Assembly: GCA_023389155.1 (NCBI GenBank)
Contig: JAEWEV010000019.1
Span: 62,001-126,000, forward strand
DNA from: Pseudomonadota bacterium
Lineage (GTDB): Bacteria > Pseudomonadota > Gammaproteobacteria > Burkholderiales > Burkholderiaceae_B
Reading direction: 5' to 3'
Length of the DNA: 64,000 nucleotides
Shown here one piece after another: positions 53,814 through 62,682 of the stretch (the first letter of the stretch is position 1; every line of letters begins with the position of its first letter). A program made the position numbers and the translations under genes. The notes beneath the pieces were generated by a model. The model was not told where the DNA came from. It did not search any database and saw only the letters and a program-made list of their open reading frames with translations.

Positions 53814-53834
53814 AGGGCGAGATTTCCTCGCCCT
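53814..53834. terminator. Bidirectional terminator between LacI and dienelactone hydrolase genes
   Basis: Perfect 8-bp stem AGGGCGAG (53814-53821) and CTCGCCCT (53827-53834) with loop ATTTC. CTTCTTC follows on the plus strand, TTTTGG on the minus strand. It is placed between convergent genes. Confidence 0.7.
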
Positions 53835-53865
53835 CTTCTTCATCATCGACCTCCAAACGATTTGG

Positions 53866-54756
53866 CTACGCGTTCAGATTGGCCTTGAAAAATTCAAGGG
53901 TGCGGGACCATGCCAGCTTTGCCGCGGCTTCGTCATAGCGTGGCGTAGTGTCATTATGAAATCCGTGATTGACACCCTCATACATATGCATTTCATATTT
54001 CTTGTTGTTTGTCTTTAGCGCGGCCTCGTAGTCAGGCCACCCGGCATTGATGCGCTCATCCAGTCCGGCATAATGGATAAGCAGGGGCGCATTGATCTTG
54101 GACACATCTGCCGCAGAAGGCTGCCCGCCATAGAATGGCACTGCCGCCGCCAGGTCAGGCATGCGTACGGCCAGCGTATTGGCAACGCCGCCGCCATAGC
54201 AAAACCCCACTGCGCCGATTTTGCCATTGACTGCCTCATGTTCCTGTAGAAATTTCGCTGCTGCTACCATGTCTTCGGTGCGCTTTGCCGGATCCAGCTT
54301 GGCGAACATTTCACGGGCCTTATCTTCGTCACCCGGGTAGCCGCCGGCAGGCGTCAGGGCATCAGGCGCGAACGCCACATAGTTTTCCACGGCCAGACGC
54401 CTTGCAACATCCTCGATGTAGGGATTCAGCCCCCTGTTTTCATGAATGACCACAACGCCGGGGAGTTTCCCCTGCGCATCTGCCGGCTGCGCAAGATATC
54501 CTTTCATGGTGCCATTGCCGTCGGGAGAAGGATATTCAACATAACCGACTTTAATTCGTTTGTCATCGGATGGAATCTGCTGAGCCCACGCAAAATTCGG
54601 TGCGAGGCTACTGAGAATCGCCGAGGCGGTGGCGCCACCAACGGCATAACGTGCAGTGCGATCCAGAAACTGTCGACGGCTGATACCACCGTGCACATAG
54701 GCATCGAACAGCTTGAGTACTTCAGGGTGAAAATCACTCGCTTTTTTTCGGTTCAT
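53866..54756 (-). CDS. Dienelactone hydrolase family protein, exported by Tat
   Basis: 296-residue alpha/beta hydrolase. An N-terminal segment with SRRQFLDRTARYAVGGATAS (residues 25-44) looks like a Tat signal preceded by an unusually long 24-residue leader. The catalytic triad is Cys-Asp-His: GFCYGGG near 180, AGLDERIN near 230, VNHGFHND near 267. The family opens dienelactones in chloroaromatic degradation and hydrolyses other esters. AAGGAGTCCACAAC precedes the ATG. Divergent from asparaginase; its substrate is unknown. Confidence 0.87.
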   Translation of the reverse strand: MNRKKASDFHPEVLKLFDAYVHGGISRRQFLDRTARYAVGGATASAILSSLAPNFAWAQQIPSDDKRIKVGYVEYPSPDGNGTMKGYLAQPADAQGKLPGVVVIHENRGLNPYIEDVARRLAVENYVAFAPDALTPAGGYPGDEDKAREMFAKLDPAKRTEDMVAAAKFLQEHEAVNGKIGAVGFCYGGGVANTLAVRMPDLAAAVPFYGGQPSAADVSKINAPLLIHYAGLDERINAGWPDYEAALKTNNKKYEMHMYEGVNHGFHNDTTPRYDEAAAKLAWSRTLEFFKANLNA

Positions 54757-54940
54757 GTTGTGGACTCCTTGGACAGGCGGGCCGCAGGCCCGGTTTGGCT
54801 GGAAAGGAACTAATGACGGAATAGCGTGAATGAATGAAATATGAAACCCGTTGCGGTACCATGTCCTGGCAAAGGAGGCGTATCTGCCATCCTTTAGCGC
54901 TTCACATTCATGTTAATTAAATCACAATACGGGGACAATC

Positions 54941-55993
54941 ATGAAAAAAATTTCATTTGTATTAGCGGTGCTTTGCGGATCACTGTTAACTGCGGCCCAT
55001 GCCCAGGAAAAGCCAACGGTGCAGTTCATTGCCACGGGCGGTACGATTGCCATGAAGATCGATCCTGTCAAAAAGGCGCCGGTACCCGCGATTTCCGGCG
55101 ATGACCTGCTGGCTACTGTACCTGAAGTGGCGGATTTCGCGAAAATTGAAGTCAACAACCTGTCGAACGTTCCTTCCGATTATATGGATCCGCCGCGCTG
55201 GGTTGAGCTGACCAAAGCGGTGGATGCAGCGCTCAAGCGTCCTGAAGTATCGGGTGTGATCGTATCGCATGGCACGGATACTCTGGAGGAAACGGCATTC
55301 TGGCTTGACCTGACGGTACAGTCAGACAAACCTGTTGTTTTGATCGGTGCCCAGCGCAACGCCTCGTCATCTGACTTTGACGGGCCCCGCAATCTGCTCA
55401 ATGCCGTGCGTATCGCCGTTGACGACCAGGCAAAGGGCAAAGGTACGATGCTCGCCATGAACAATCAGATTAATGCTGCACGACATGTCACCAAAACGCA
55501 TACTGCAAACGTTGAAACTTTCCAGTCCGGTGACTATGGATTTCTGGGCGAGGTATACCCAGACCGCGTGATTTTCGCCAGAGACCCACTGCGACGCCAG
55601 CATATTGCGCTGGGTGAAGAAGCCATGCCCAAAGTAGAAATTGTCGCCATGTACGGCGGTGCCGATGGCAGCCTGCTGCGCAGCGCGGTGGACCAGGGCG
55701 CGAAAGGCATTGTTGTACAGGCGTTGGGGATGGGCAACATGAACAAGCCCATGTTCGATGCCGTCAAGTACGCCCTGGAAAAACAGATTCCGGTTGTGAT
55801 TTCCACGCGCGTGTACAACGGCAGGGTCATGGCGAACTACGGATTTGAGGGGGGTGGTAAAACCACTGCGGACGCGGGGGCGATTATGGGCGGAAATCTC
55901 AGCCCGCAAAAAGCCCGCATTCTGCTGATGCTGCTGTTGCAGAGCGGGAAATCAGACAAAGACGATTTGCAGGCGGCTTTTGATGCAATCTGA
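54941..55993 (+). CDS. ansB: Type II L-asparaginase/glutaminase, periplasmic
   Basis: 350-residue asparaginase with a Sec signal peptide (ends AHAQE near residue 23). The two threonine motifs are present: ATGGTIAM near 33 with the nucleophile threonine, and SHGTDTLEETAFWLDL near 111 with Thr-Asp. SSDFDGPRNLLNAV follows. It hydrolyses asparagine and probably glutamine to the acid plus ammonia in the periplasm. GGGGACAATC precedes the ATG. Monocistronic, followed by two hairpins including a strong terminator. Confidence 0.94.
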   Translation: MKKISFVLAVLCGSLLTAAHAQEKPTVQFIATGGTIAMKIDPVKKAPVPAISGDDLLATVPEVADFAKIEVNNLSNVPSDYMDPPRWVELTKAVDAALKRPEVSGVIVSHGTDTLEETAFWLDLTVQSDKPVVLIGAQRNASSSDFDGPRNLLNAVRIAVDDQAKGKGTMLAMNNQINAARHVTKTHTANVETFQSGDYGFLGEVYPDRVIFARDPLRRQHIALGEEAMPKVEIVAMYGGADGSLLRSAVDQGAKGIVVQALGMGNMNKPMFDAVKYALEKQIPVVISTRVYNGRVMANYGFEGGGKTTADAGAIMGGNLSPQKARILLMLLLQSGKSDKDDLQAAFDAI

Positions 55994-56066
55994 GTACGTG
56001 ACGCCCAACAGCTCAAACACCATCTGAGTCTGGCTGGGAGTTCATCGGGAGTTCAGTATGTTAACG

Positions 56067-56103
56067 GCAGGTTGTCTACTGCGCTAACACGCTGACAACC
56101 TGC
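56067..56103 (+). repeat. Stem-loop upstream of the asparaginase terminator
   Basis: Perfect 10-bp arms GCAGGTTGTC (56067-56076) and GACAACCTGC (56094-56103) with a 17-base loop. It precedes the intrinsic terminator by 20 bases and has no T tract of its own. Confidence 0.5.
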
Positions 56104-56122
56104 AAATATCGATTAGTGCTGG

Positions 56123-56167
56123 AAAGGCAGGTATCGGCAGCCATCGCTGCGGATACCTGCCTTTTTT
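56123..56167 (+). terminator. Rho-independent terminator after asparaginase gene
   Basis: Arms 56123-56135 (AAAGGCAGGTATC) and 56152-56164 are continued by GCAGC (56137-56141) with GCTGC (56146-56150) around the loop CATC. It is followed by TTTTTT. On the minus strand the stem is followed by TTTCC, so it may also stop the proP transcript, which ends at 56223. Confidence 0.9.
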
Positions 56168-56222
56168 ATAATCGTGTTAGAACCTGTATGAAGAAATATA
56201 AATCAATGCGGGAAAAGTCCTG

Positions 56223-57755
56223 TCATTCCATATGAGGATGGCGATCAACCAGACGCTGGCGTCTCTGCTGCAAGGCTTCAAGCTGTGCCTCAACGGCTGC
56301 GATTTCTTCCTCGATATCGGAAACTGTCTCTTCGATATTTTCGTAGGCCTGCTTGAGCAACGCCTTGGCTTCACGGTCGCTGGATGCATTGGGCGTGTCG
56401 CCACGCATGGGTTTGTTTGCTGTCTCGGGCAGATAAAACGAGGTCACAATACCTATGATGGCTGCAACCATCAGATAATAAGCGGGCATCATAAGATTTC
56501 CCGTTTCCTCGACCAGCCAGGCAGCCAGCGTTGGCGTCAGGCCCGCGACGATGATCGCAATATTGAAAGAGCTTGCGAGCGCACTATAGCGGATACGCGT
56601 CGGAAACAAGGCAGGCAGCGTGGAAGCCATCACACCTGTCATGCAGTTCAATACGACAGCAATGAACAGCAAACCAAGAAATATGAGCCCGGTATTGTCA
56701 CTACCGATAAACTTGTAGGCAGGCAGTGCCAGCACCAGCAATCCGATGCTCCCTAAACGAAGGAACGGTTTCCTACCGACCTTGTCGCTGAAAAAGCCAA
56801 CGACCGGTTGTACAAACAGCATCCCGATCATCACCACAACAATAATCAATACGCCGTGTTCCTCGGAATAACCCAGACTGCTGGACAGGTATGTCGGCAT
56901 ATAGGTCAACAGCATGTAATACGTGATATTGGTTACCAGAACCATACCGACGCTGATGAGCAATGCCTTGCGGTATTTGGAGAAGATCTCACGGAACGAT
57001 ACCGTTGGCTTTTCCTTTACGGCATCCTTATCTTCCTTCTCCATTTTTTCCAGCTGCTGGGTGAAAGCAGGCGTTTCTTCGGCAGCATGACGCAAATACA
57101 GGCCAAGAAGCCCTAACGGGCCGGCAATGAAAAAGGGTATGCGCCAGCCCCAGTCAAGAAACGTCTGCTCCTGCAGTATCGTCTGCAGGAGCACGACCAG
57201 CCCGGCGCCCAGAACAAACCCCGCGATGGAACCAAAATCCAGCCAGCTGCCAAGAAACCCGCGTCGCCGATCTGGTGCATATTCGGCAACAAAAATGGCC
57301 GCGCCAGTATATTCACCGCCTACTGAGAAGCCTTGTGCGAGCTTGCATACCAACAGCAGGAGCGGCGCCCAAAGTCCGATTGTCTCGTAGGACGGGATCA
57401 GGCCGATGCAGAAAGTACTGATGGCCATGATGATAATGGTCAGTGATAAGACCTTCTGTCGGCCAAACCGGTCACCCATCACACCAAAAAAAACACCGCC
57501 CAGCGGACGGACCAGGAAAGGCACCGAGAAGGTGCCCAGTGCAGCAATGGTTTGCACAGCAGGCGAGGCATCAGGAAAGAAGACTTTACCCAGCGCATAC
57601 GCGACAAACCCGTATACACCAAAGTCAAACCATTCCATGGCGTTGCCAAGCGCCGCTGCCGTAACCGCCTTCTTCAGCTTGCTATCGTCAATGACAGTAA
57701 TATCGTCAATGCCCAGGGGTTGCCCTTGCTGCGCCACTGCAGAGGTTTCAGTCAT
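56223..57755 (-). CDS. proP: ProP-type osmoprotectant/proton symporter (MHS family MFS)
   Basis: 510-residue metabolite:H+ symporter with 12 hydrophobic segments; AALGNAMEWFDFGVYGF and GGVFFGVMGDRFGRQKVL mark the MHS family. The C-terminal ~50 residues form a heptad-rich coiled coil (AYENIEETVSDIEEEIAAVEAQ, ending DRHPHME), a feature of E. coli ProP needed for osmosensing at low osmolality. It would import proline, glycine betaine and related osmolytes. Monocistronic. Confidence 0.9.
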   Translation of the reverse strand: MTETSAVAQQGQPLGIDDITVIDDSKLKKAVTAAALGNAMEWFDFGVYGFVAYALGKVFFPDASPAVQTIAALGTFSVPFLVRPLGGVFFGVMGDRFGRQKVLSLTIIIMAISTFCIGLIPSYETIGLWAPLLLLVCKLAQGFSVGGEYTGAAIFVAEYAPDRRRGFLGSWLDFGSIAGFVLGAGLVVLLQTILQEQTFLDWGWRIPFFIAGPLGLLGLYLRHAAEETPAFTQQLEKMEKEDKDAVKEKPTVSFREIFSKYRKALLISVGMVLVTNITYYMLLTYMPTYLSSSLGYSEEHGVLIIVVVMIGMLFVQPVVGFFSDKVGRKPFLRLGSIGLLVLALPAYKFIGSDNTGLIFLGLLFIAVVLNCMTGVMASTLPALFPTRIRYSALASSFNIAIIVAGLTPTLAAWLVEETGNLMMPAYYLMVAAIIGIVTSFYLPETANKPMRGDTPNASSDREAKALLKQAYENIEETVSDIEEEIAAVEAQLEALQQRRQRLVDRHPHME

Positions 57756-58151
57756 GAATACGCCATCCTGATTTCCGAAATGATGCGAACCATGTTGCCA
57801 TATTGTCCGGGACAGTGCAATAATTTCAGCCTTTCATTTCAGACGTGAAGACCTTACTTCACGATGGAAGGCTTGAATTTCGTTTGTAATAACAACGACA
57901 TGCAGAACCGCGCAAATTTATATGCACAACAGTAATGTTGCAAACCGGGAACGATATCCGTGAGAGCGTCCGGGATGCCTGCGCCGGATGCATACCCTGC
58001 CAATGAGTATCAGGACAAGTGCAGCATGGCCTTGACCTCAACGTAATCAGTTCCGACGGCCAGGGTTGTACCGGTTTTTTCTGAGAAAATAATTAATTCG
58101 CAACGTCAGGTCAGTAGTCAGGCTCAAAGGGTCAACGCCAAGCCCTCACCG
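57756..58151. other. Intergenic region between proP and LysR gene
   Basis: 396 bases without a convincing gene. It should hold the proP promoter and contains an inverted repeat CGTGAAG-N6-CTTCACG (57844-57863), 89-108 bases before the proP start, which could be an operator. I see no other clear structure. Confidence 0.55.
57844..57863. promoter_or_regulatory. Inverted repeat upstream of proP
   Basis: Arms CGTGAAG (57844-57850) and CTTCACG (57857-57863) with spacer ACCTTA form a 20-bp dyad upstream of proP. The regulator is unknown. Confidence 0.4.
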
Positions 58152-59081
58152 TCAGATGGCCAGCGCGAGAAAAGCATGAATAAGCTTCACCCTGACATTG
58201 GAGCGCAGCCACATCATCCCGAGCCTGCGGGTAGGAACGGGGCCGGGCAGCCTGTGCCGGATCAGGCCTGGGTCATATTGATTGCCGTAACTCCAGTCGG
58301 GCACGACAGATACACCCAGATCTGCCTTTACCAGATCGGAAATATAGTCCAGTCCGTCCAGTTCCAGCCAGGGCTCAGGATACACCCCACGCGCCTTGAG
58401 ATAATCGTCCGCCATTTTGCCGGCAACAACACGTCTGTCATAGCGAATAAAAGGATATTTTCTTAATATGGAGAACGGATCCTGGCCTTGCAGCCGCGCT
58501 GGCGCAAGCAGAATCAAAGGCTCGGTTCTGAGCTGTTTCCAGACAACGGTCTTGGGCAAGTCATACAGGGGATGCACCATGATTGCCGCGTCCAGCTCAC
58601 CCTGCAACAGCCGTTGATACAGGACAGTGGAGGCTGCCGGCTCGATAACAACCTTGATATCCTCGTATTTCTCCAGCCATTTTCCAAGTGTATCGGGCAG
58701 CAAGCCCTTGACGACCGATGGCGTAGCGCCCAGCGTCAGCGGTCCGGCAGGCAGCTCGGTATTACTTGCAAGCGAATTGAAATTTCTGACCTCGGCCAGA
58801 ACCAATTTGGCCTGCCGCAGCACCTTGCTTCCTGCCACGGTAGGCATCATCGTCCGGCCAACACGATTAATCAGTGACGTACCGACTTCCGCTTCCAGCG
58901 CCTTGAGGCGCAGCGATACGGCTGTGGGTGTCAGATCCAGATGTCGTGCAGCCGCGGCAATGGATCCCAGTTCGACGACCTGCACAAAGCTCTCCAGGAA
59001 TCGAGTATCCACGCCCAACCTCTCCTTTGCCATAAGGCAAGTCTGCTTACTTGTATCTGACCTCAGAAACAAGTTTTTCAT
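58152..59081 (-). CDS. LysR-family transcriptional regulator
   Basis: LysR protein of 309 residues from ATG 59081, or 293 from ATG 59033 (MAKERLGVDTRFLESFVQVV); neither start has a clear ribosome site. The helix-turn-helix is GSIAAAARHLDLTPTAVSLRLKALEAEVG. It is divergent from the enolase-superfamily gene at 59188 and should control that gene, the Bug receptor and the DapA-like gene, the typical acid-sugar module of this bacterial family. Confidence 0.88.
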   Translation of the reverse strand: MKNLFLRSDTSKQTCLMAKERLGVDTRFLESFVQVVELGSIAAAARHLDLTPTAVSLRLKALEAEVGTSLINRVGRTMMPTVAGSKVLRQAKLVLAEVRNFNSLASNTELPAGPLTLGATPSVVKGLLPDTLGKWLEKYEDIKVVIEPAASTVLYQRLLQGELDAAIMVHPLYDLPKTVVWKQLRTEPLILLAPARLQGQDPFSILRKYPFIRYDRRVVAGKMADDYLKARGVYPEPWLELDGLDYISDLVKADLGVSVVPDWSYGNQYDPGLIRHRLPGPVPTRRLGMMWLRSNVRVKLIHAFLALAI

Positions 59082-59187
59082 GCTTCTGAAGCCAGCAGAA
59101 CCATATTGTTCTCGTGTTCCGAAGTTTCAATAATAGCACCTTGCATTGACATTATTTCACTCATCATCAAACGGAAAAAAGGATCCC

Positions 59188-60312
59188 ATGCCAATTATCG
59201 AATCAATACAGGTCTGCACGCCTGTCGTACCGCTGGATAAAGTGACTTCCTTTTCTAATCGCACCGTCAGCGCGCGACACTATGGTCTGGTCAAAGTGAC
59301 ATCGACAGACGGGGTAACCGGTATTGGATTCTGCTACGTTGGCAGCGCCGGCGGTCCGATTTTCAGCCAGGCAGTCACCCAATTGCTGGCGCCAGTATTG
59401 ATGGGCCAGGACTCCTACGCAGTTGAGGGACTATGGCAGGCCATGTATCAGGAATCGCTGCTGCAGGGCAGATCGGGTACCGTGATGCGCGCGCTTAGTG
59501 CGCTGGATATCGCACTTTGGGATCTGAACGCCAAGACCCATCAGATTCCCCTGCACAAATATCTTGGCGCCGTGTCCCTGGAGCGGGTCCCCGCCTATGC
59601 TAGCGGAGGCTATTACCTGGATGGCAAGACGCCAGGCCACCTTGGAGAAGAAATGGCGAGCTATGTTGCCAAGGGATTCAAGGCCGTCAAAATGAAATCA
59701 GGCCGTCTTTCTCCCAGGGAGGAAGAACAGCGCCTCAAAGCCGCCCGCGAGGCGGTGGGGCCGGACGTTGAATTGATGATGGATATGAATAACGCCTGGT
59801 ATGACACCACGCAGGCCATGCAGTATGTCAGGCGCTTCGAGCAGTACGATCCCTATTTTATCGAAGAACCCTTCTTACCCGACGATGTGGAAAATCATGC
59901 CCGCCTGGCGGCCATGACGCATGTTCCCATAGCAACAGCCGAGATTGGCTACGGTCGTTGGTACCACAAGGCTTTGATGGATCAGGGTGCAGCCGCGATC
60001 CTGCAGACCGACGCAGCGGTTTGCGGCGGTATTACGGAATGGCGCCGGATCGCGCAGACGGCCTCGAGTTACGGACTGGTTATGTGTCCGCACTGGTTCC
60101 ATGATCTGCATGCGCCATTGGTCGCCAGCACGCCCAACGCCCGCTATGTCGAGTATTTCTGGGACGACCAGGTACTTAACTTCCGGCGATTAATAGACCG
60201 GCAGCTGTCACATGAGGACGGCAACGTCATTTTGCATCAGGAGCCCGGCCTGGGCTTCGGATTCGACGAAAAATACCTGGCCAGCCTTGCTAAATGGGAG
60301 GTAGTCAAATAA
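59188..60312 (+). CDS. Mandelate racemase/muconate lactonizing-type enolase superfamily enzyme
   Basis: 374 residues from ATG 59188 (AAAGGAT upstream; 14 upstream codons rejected). Enolase-superfamily barrel with the KxK motif in KAVKMKSG (~172), metal ligands in MMDMNNAW (Asp), FIEEPF (Glu) and ATAEIGYGR (Glu), and the mandelate-racemase Asp-His dyad in LQTDAAVCGG and CPHWFHDLHAPL, plus YVEYF. Such enzymes remove the alpha proton of a carboxylate and dehydrate or isomerise acid sugars, aldarates or aldarolactones. With the following Bug and DapA-like genes, an acid-sugar dehydratase is most likely. Confidence 0.88.
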   Translation: MPIIESIQVCTPVVPLDKVTSFSNRTVSARHYGLVKVTSTDGVTGIGFCYVGSAGGPIFSQAVTQLLAPVLMGQDSYAVEGLWQAMYQESLLQGRSGTVMRALSALDIALWDLNAKTHQIPLHKYLGAVSLERVPAYASGGYYLDGKTPGHLGEEMASYVAKGFKAVKMKSGRLSPREEEQRLKAAREAVGPDVELMMDMNNAWYDTTQAMQYVRRFEQYDPYFIEEPFLPDDVENHARLAAMTHVPIATAEIGYGRWYHKALMDQGAAAILQTDAAVCGGITEWRRIAQTASSYGLVMCPHWFHDLHAPLVASTPNARYVEYFWDDQVLNFRRLIDRQLSHEDGNVILHQEPGLGFGFDEKYLASLAKWEVVK

Positions 60313-60374
60313 CGTCAGGACGCAGGCAGCAACATTCCGAGAGGCGCAGGACACGAGTTTTCAGGGAGACAACC

Positions 60375-61346
60375 GTGAACACATTTCTAAAGGCAGTTGC
60401 AGCATCTGCAATATCGGCAGGATTTTTGTCCGGCGTTGCCAATGCTCAGGACAAATGGCCCACCAGGACAATTACCTATGTTGTCCCGTTCCCCGCCGGC
60501 AGCAATACCGATGTGCTTGGTCGCATTATTGCGGACGAGCTGGGCAAGCGGCTGAAAGTATCAGTGGTCATCGAGAACAGACCTGGCGCTACCGGCATGA
60601 TCGGTTCGACACATGTGGCTAAAGCCAAGCCTGACGGATATACCATTATGGGCGGCAGCATCGCATCGCATGCGATCAACGCGGGACTGTTCCCGAATAT
60701 GCAATATGACCCCGTCGGAGATTTCGCGCCGATAACGGTAATCGGGTTCAACGCGAATACGCTGGTGGTATCGAACACAAGTCCGTTCACTGATGTCAAG
60801 GGGATTATCGCCGCTGCCAGGGCCAAGCCCGATACCATCAGCTACGCCTCCTCAGGTATCGGCACGACACAGCACCTGTCGGGCGTCCTCTTTGGACAGC
60901 AAGCCAACGTCAAAGTGGTACACGTCCCATATGGAGGGAAAGCGGCCTTGCCCGATGTGATGGGTGGACAGGTAAATATGATGTTCGAAGGGCCTACCGT
61001 CATTCCGCATGTTCAGCAGAAAACGGTAAGGGCCCTGGCCGTTACTTCCAGGACTCGTCTGGCCAGTCTGCCTGATGTACCGACCATGCAGGAGCTGGGG
61101 TTACCAGAATACGAAATGCGCGCGTGGCAGGCCATTTTTGCCCCAAAAGGTACACCAAAGCCCATCATTGAAAAACTGTATTCGGAAATCAAGGCCATTC
61201 TGGACACCCCGCAGGTCCGGGAGAAACTTGATACCATGGGTGTGGAGCCATCTGGCATGCCACCTGATGAGTTCGCTGCGTTTCAAAAGCAGGAGGTCGA
61301 AAAATGGCGCACCGTCATCAGGAACGCGAACATAAAAATTCAGTAA
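60375..61346 (+). CDS. Bug/TctC-family periplasmic receptor
   Basis: 323-residue TctC-type receptor starting at GTG 60375 (AGGGAGACAACC upstream). The signal peptide ends VANAQDK near residue 24; landmarks are VPFPAGSNTDVLGRIIA, ENRPGATGMIGSTHVAKAKPDGYT and HVPYGGKAALPDVMGGQV. It lies between the enolase and DapA-like genes and should bind the acid that they process. No TctAB pair adjoins it. Confidence 0.92.
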   Translation: MNTFLKAVAASAISAGFLSGVANAQDKWPTRTITYVVPFPAGSNTDVLGRIIADELGKRLKVSVVIENRPGATGMIGSTHVAKAKPDGYTIMGGSIASHAINAGLFPNMQYDPVGDFAPITVIGFNANTLVVSNTSPFTDVKGIIAAARAKPDTISYASSGIGTTQHLSGVLFGQQANVKVVHVPYGGKAALPDVMGGQVNMMFEGPTVIPHVQQKTVRALAVTSRTRLASLPDVPTMQELGLPEYEMRAWQAIFAPKGTPKPIIEKLYSEIKAILDTPQVREKLDTMGVEPSGMPPDEFAAFQKQEVEKWRTVIRNANIKIQ

Positions 61347-61520
61347 CTTGTGCGCACTCCTGTGTAGATGAAAGGGTCAATACCCGCTGCGCGGCGTTGT
61401 CGCGCAAAATACAGCGATGCCTGAGGCCGAGACGAACAGATGGTGACGTGACCGCGTTCTTCTATCAGACCTCACGACGATGATGGCGTTTGCCAGCGAT
61501 AAATTTGAAAAGGAGACATG

Positions 61521-62438
61521 ATGTCAGATCAAATTAAAGGGGTACTTTCCCCCGTCATTACGCCATTCCGGGAGGACGGCAGCGTCGACCTTCCGCAATT
61601 TACGGCACAGTGCAAATGGCTGCAGTCAAATCAGATCGGACTGGCCTTTCTGGGCACCAATTCCGAAGCCAACTCGATTTCACCCGATGAACGCATGGAA
61701 ATGATTGATGCGGTCATTCAGGCCGGGCTGGATCCCAACGGCATGATGCCTGGCACGGGCGGCTGCGATCTGCCCACGACGGTGCGCCTGACACGGCATG
61801 CCGTCAACCAGGGTTGCGCAGGTGTGCTGATGCTGCCTCCGTTCTATTACAAAGGCGTGTCCGATGAGGGACTATTCCGGTATTTTTCCGAAGTCATCCA
61901 GAAGGTGGCCAGTGACCGCCTGAAAATCTACCTTTATCATATCCCCCCTGTCGCTCAGGTAGGCATCACACTACCACTGATTGAACGGCTGCTTGCGGCC
62001 TATCCCACTGTTGTGGCCGGAGTCAAGGATTCATCGGGAGACTGGAAGAATACCCAGGCAATGCTTGAGCAATTCGGATCAGCAGGTTTCGATGTCTTTG
62101 CCGGCAGTGAGACTTTTCTTTTGCAGACATTGCGTGGAGGCGGCGCAGGGTGTATTAGTGCGACGGCGAATGTCAATGCGCCTGCCATACACGAACTGTA
62201 CAAAACCTGGCAGGAGCCCGATGCTGACAGCAAACAGCAGGGTTTGGACAAAATCCGCAATATATTCCAGAGCTTCCCCATGATCCCCGCTTTGAAGTCA
62301 GCTATTGCCCACTGGAGCTCGCATGACTCATGGAAACGCGTGCGCCCTCCCCTTGTTGAACTGAGCGAAAAACAGCATCGGGACCTGATCCAGCAGCTGG
62401 AAGCAGCAGGTTTCAGCATTTCGGGACTGACAAAATAG
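61521..62438 (+). CDS. DapA (dihydrodipicolinate synthase)-family aldolase/dehydratase
   Basis: About 305-residue class I aldolase-fold protein. The Schiff-base lysine is in GVKDSSGDWKN (~169), the catalytic tyrosine in YLYHIPP (~137), and the phosphate/carboxylate-binding loop is GTNSEANSIS (GTTGE in true DapA). The altered loop and the acid-sugar context argue for a catabolic member (keto-deoxy-aldarate dehydratase or aldolase) rather than lysine synthesis. The second of two adjacent ATGs (61521) is six bases from GGAG. Last gene of the enolase/Bug unit. Confidence 0.87.
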   Translation: MSDQIKGVLSPVITPFREDGSVDLPQFTAQCKWLQSNQIGLAFLGTNSEANSISPDERMEMIDAVIQAGLDPNGMMPGTGGCDLPTTVRLTRHAVNQGCAGVLMLPPFYYKGVSDEGLFRYFSEVIQKVASDRLKIYLYHIPPVAQVGITLPLIERLLAAYPTVVAGVKDSSGDWKNTQAMLEQFGSAGFDVFAGSETFLLQTLRGGGAGCISATANVNAPAIHELYKTWQEPDADSKQQGLDKIRNIFQSFPMIPALKSAIAHWSSHDSWKRVRPPLVELSEKQHRDLIQQLEAAGFSISGLTK

Positions 62439-62614
62439 CGCACTTCGCGATGGCTTGCCTGACGTTGCCACGATGCCGGCGAGCGTCAGCTTACCTGGGC
62501 TGGATTATCCGGCAGGCAGGCCGGTTCCGTGGTCGCGCGCAGGCCCTTGTCTCGGAACATGCCTAATTATTTCCTGAATATCCCAAACAACCCGATTGTT
62601 CTGAATAAAGCCGA

Positions 62615-62661
62615 TTGACGATATTTATTGTTATGTTATAACATAACAATAAATATCGTCA
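62615..62661 (+). promoter_or_regulatory. 46-bp palindrome, Zur-type operator overlapping a sigma-70 promoter
   Basis: 62616-62661 is a perfect 46-bp palindrome centred on GTTATGTTATAACATAAC, which matches the Zur box pattern. Inside it, TTGACG (62615-62620) and TATAAC (62637-62642), 16 bases apart, look like -35 and -10 elements for zinT. Zinc-loaded Zur would block RNA polymerase directly. Confidence 0.8.
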
Positions 62662-62682
62662 CCTATTACGGAGTTGTTGCCC

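Noticed and set aside
57859..58041. 60-codon open frame between proP and the LysR gene
   Set aside because: Short, no ribosome site and no family resemblance.
61521..62438. Biosynthetic DapA of lysine synthesis
   Set aside because: The GTTGE loop is replaced by GTNSEA, and the gene sits in a Bug/enolase acid-sugar unit.
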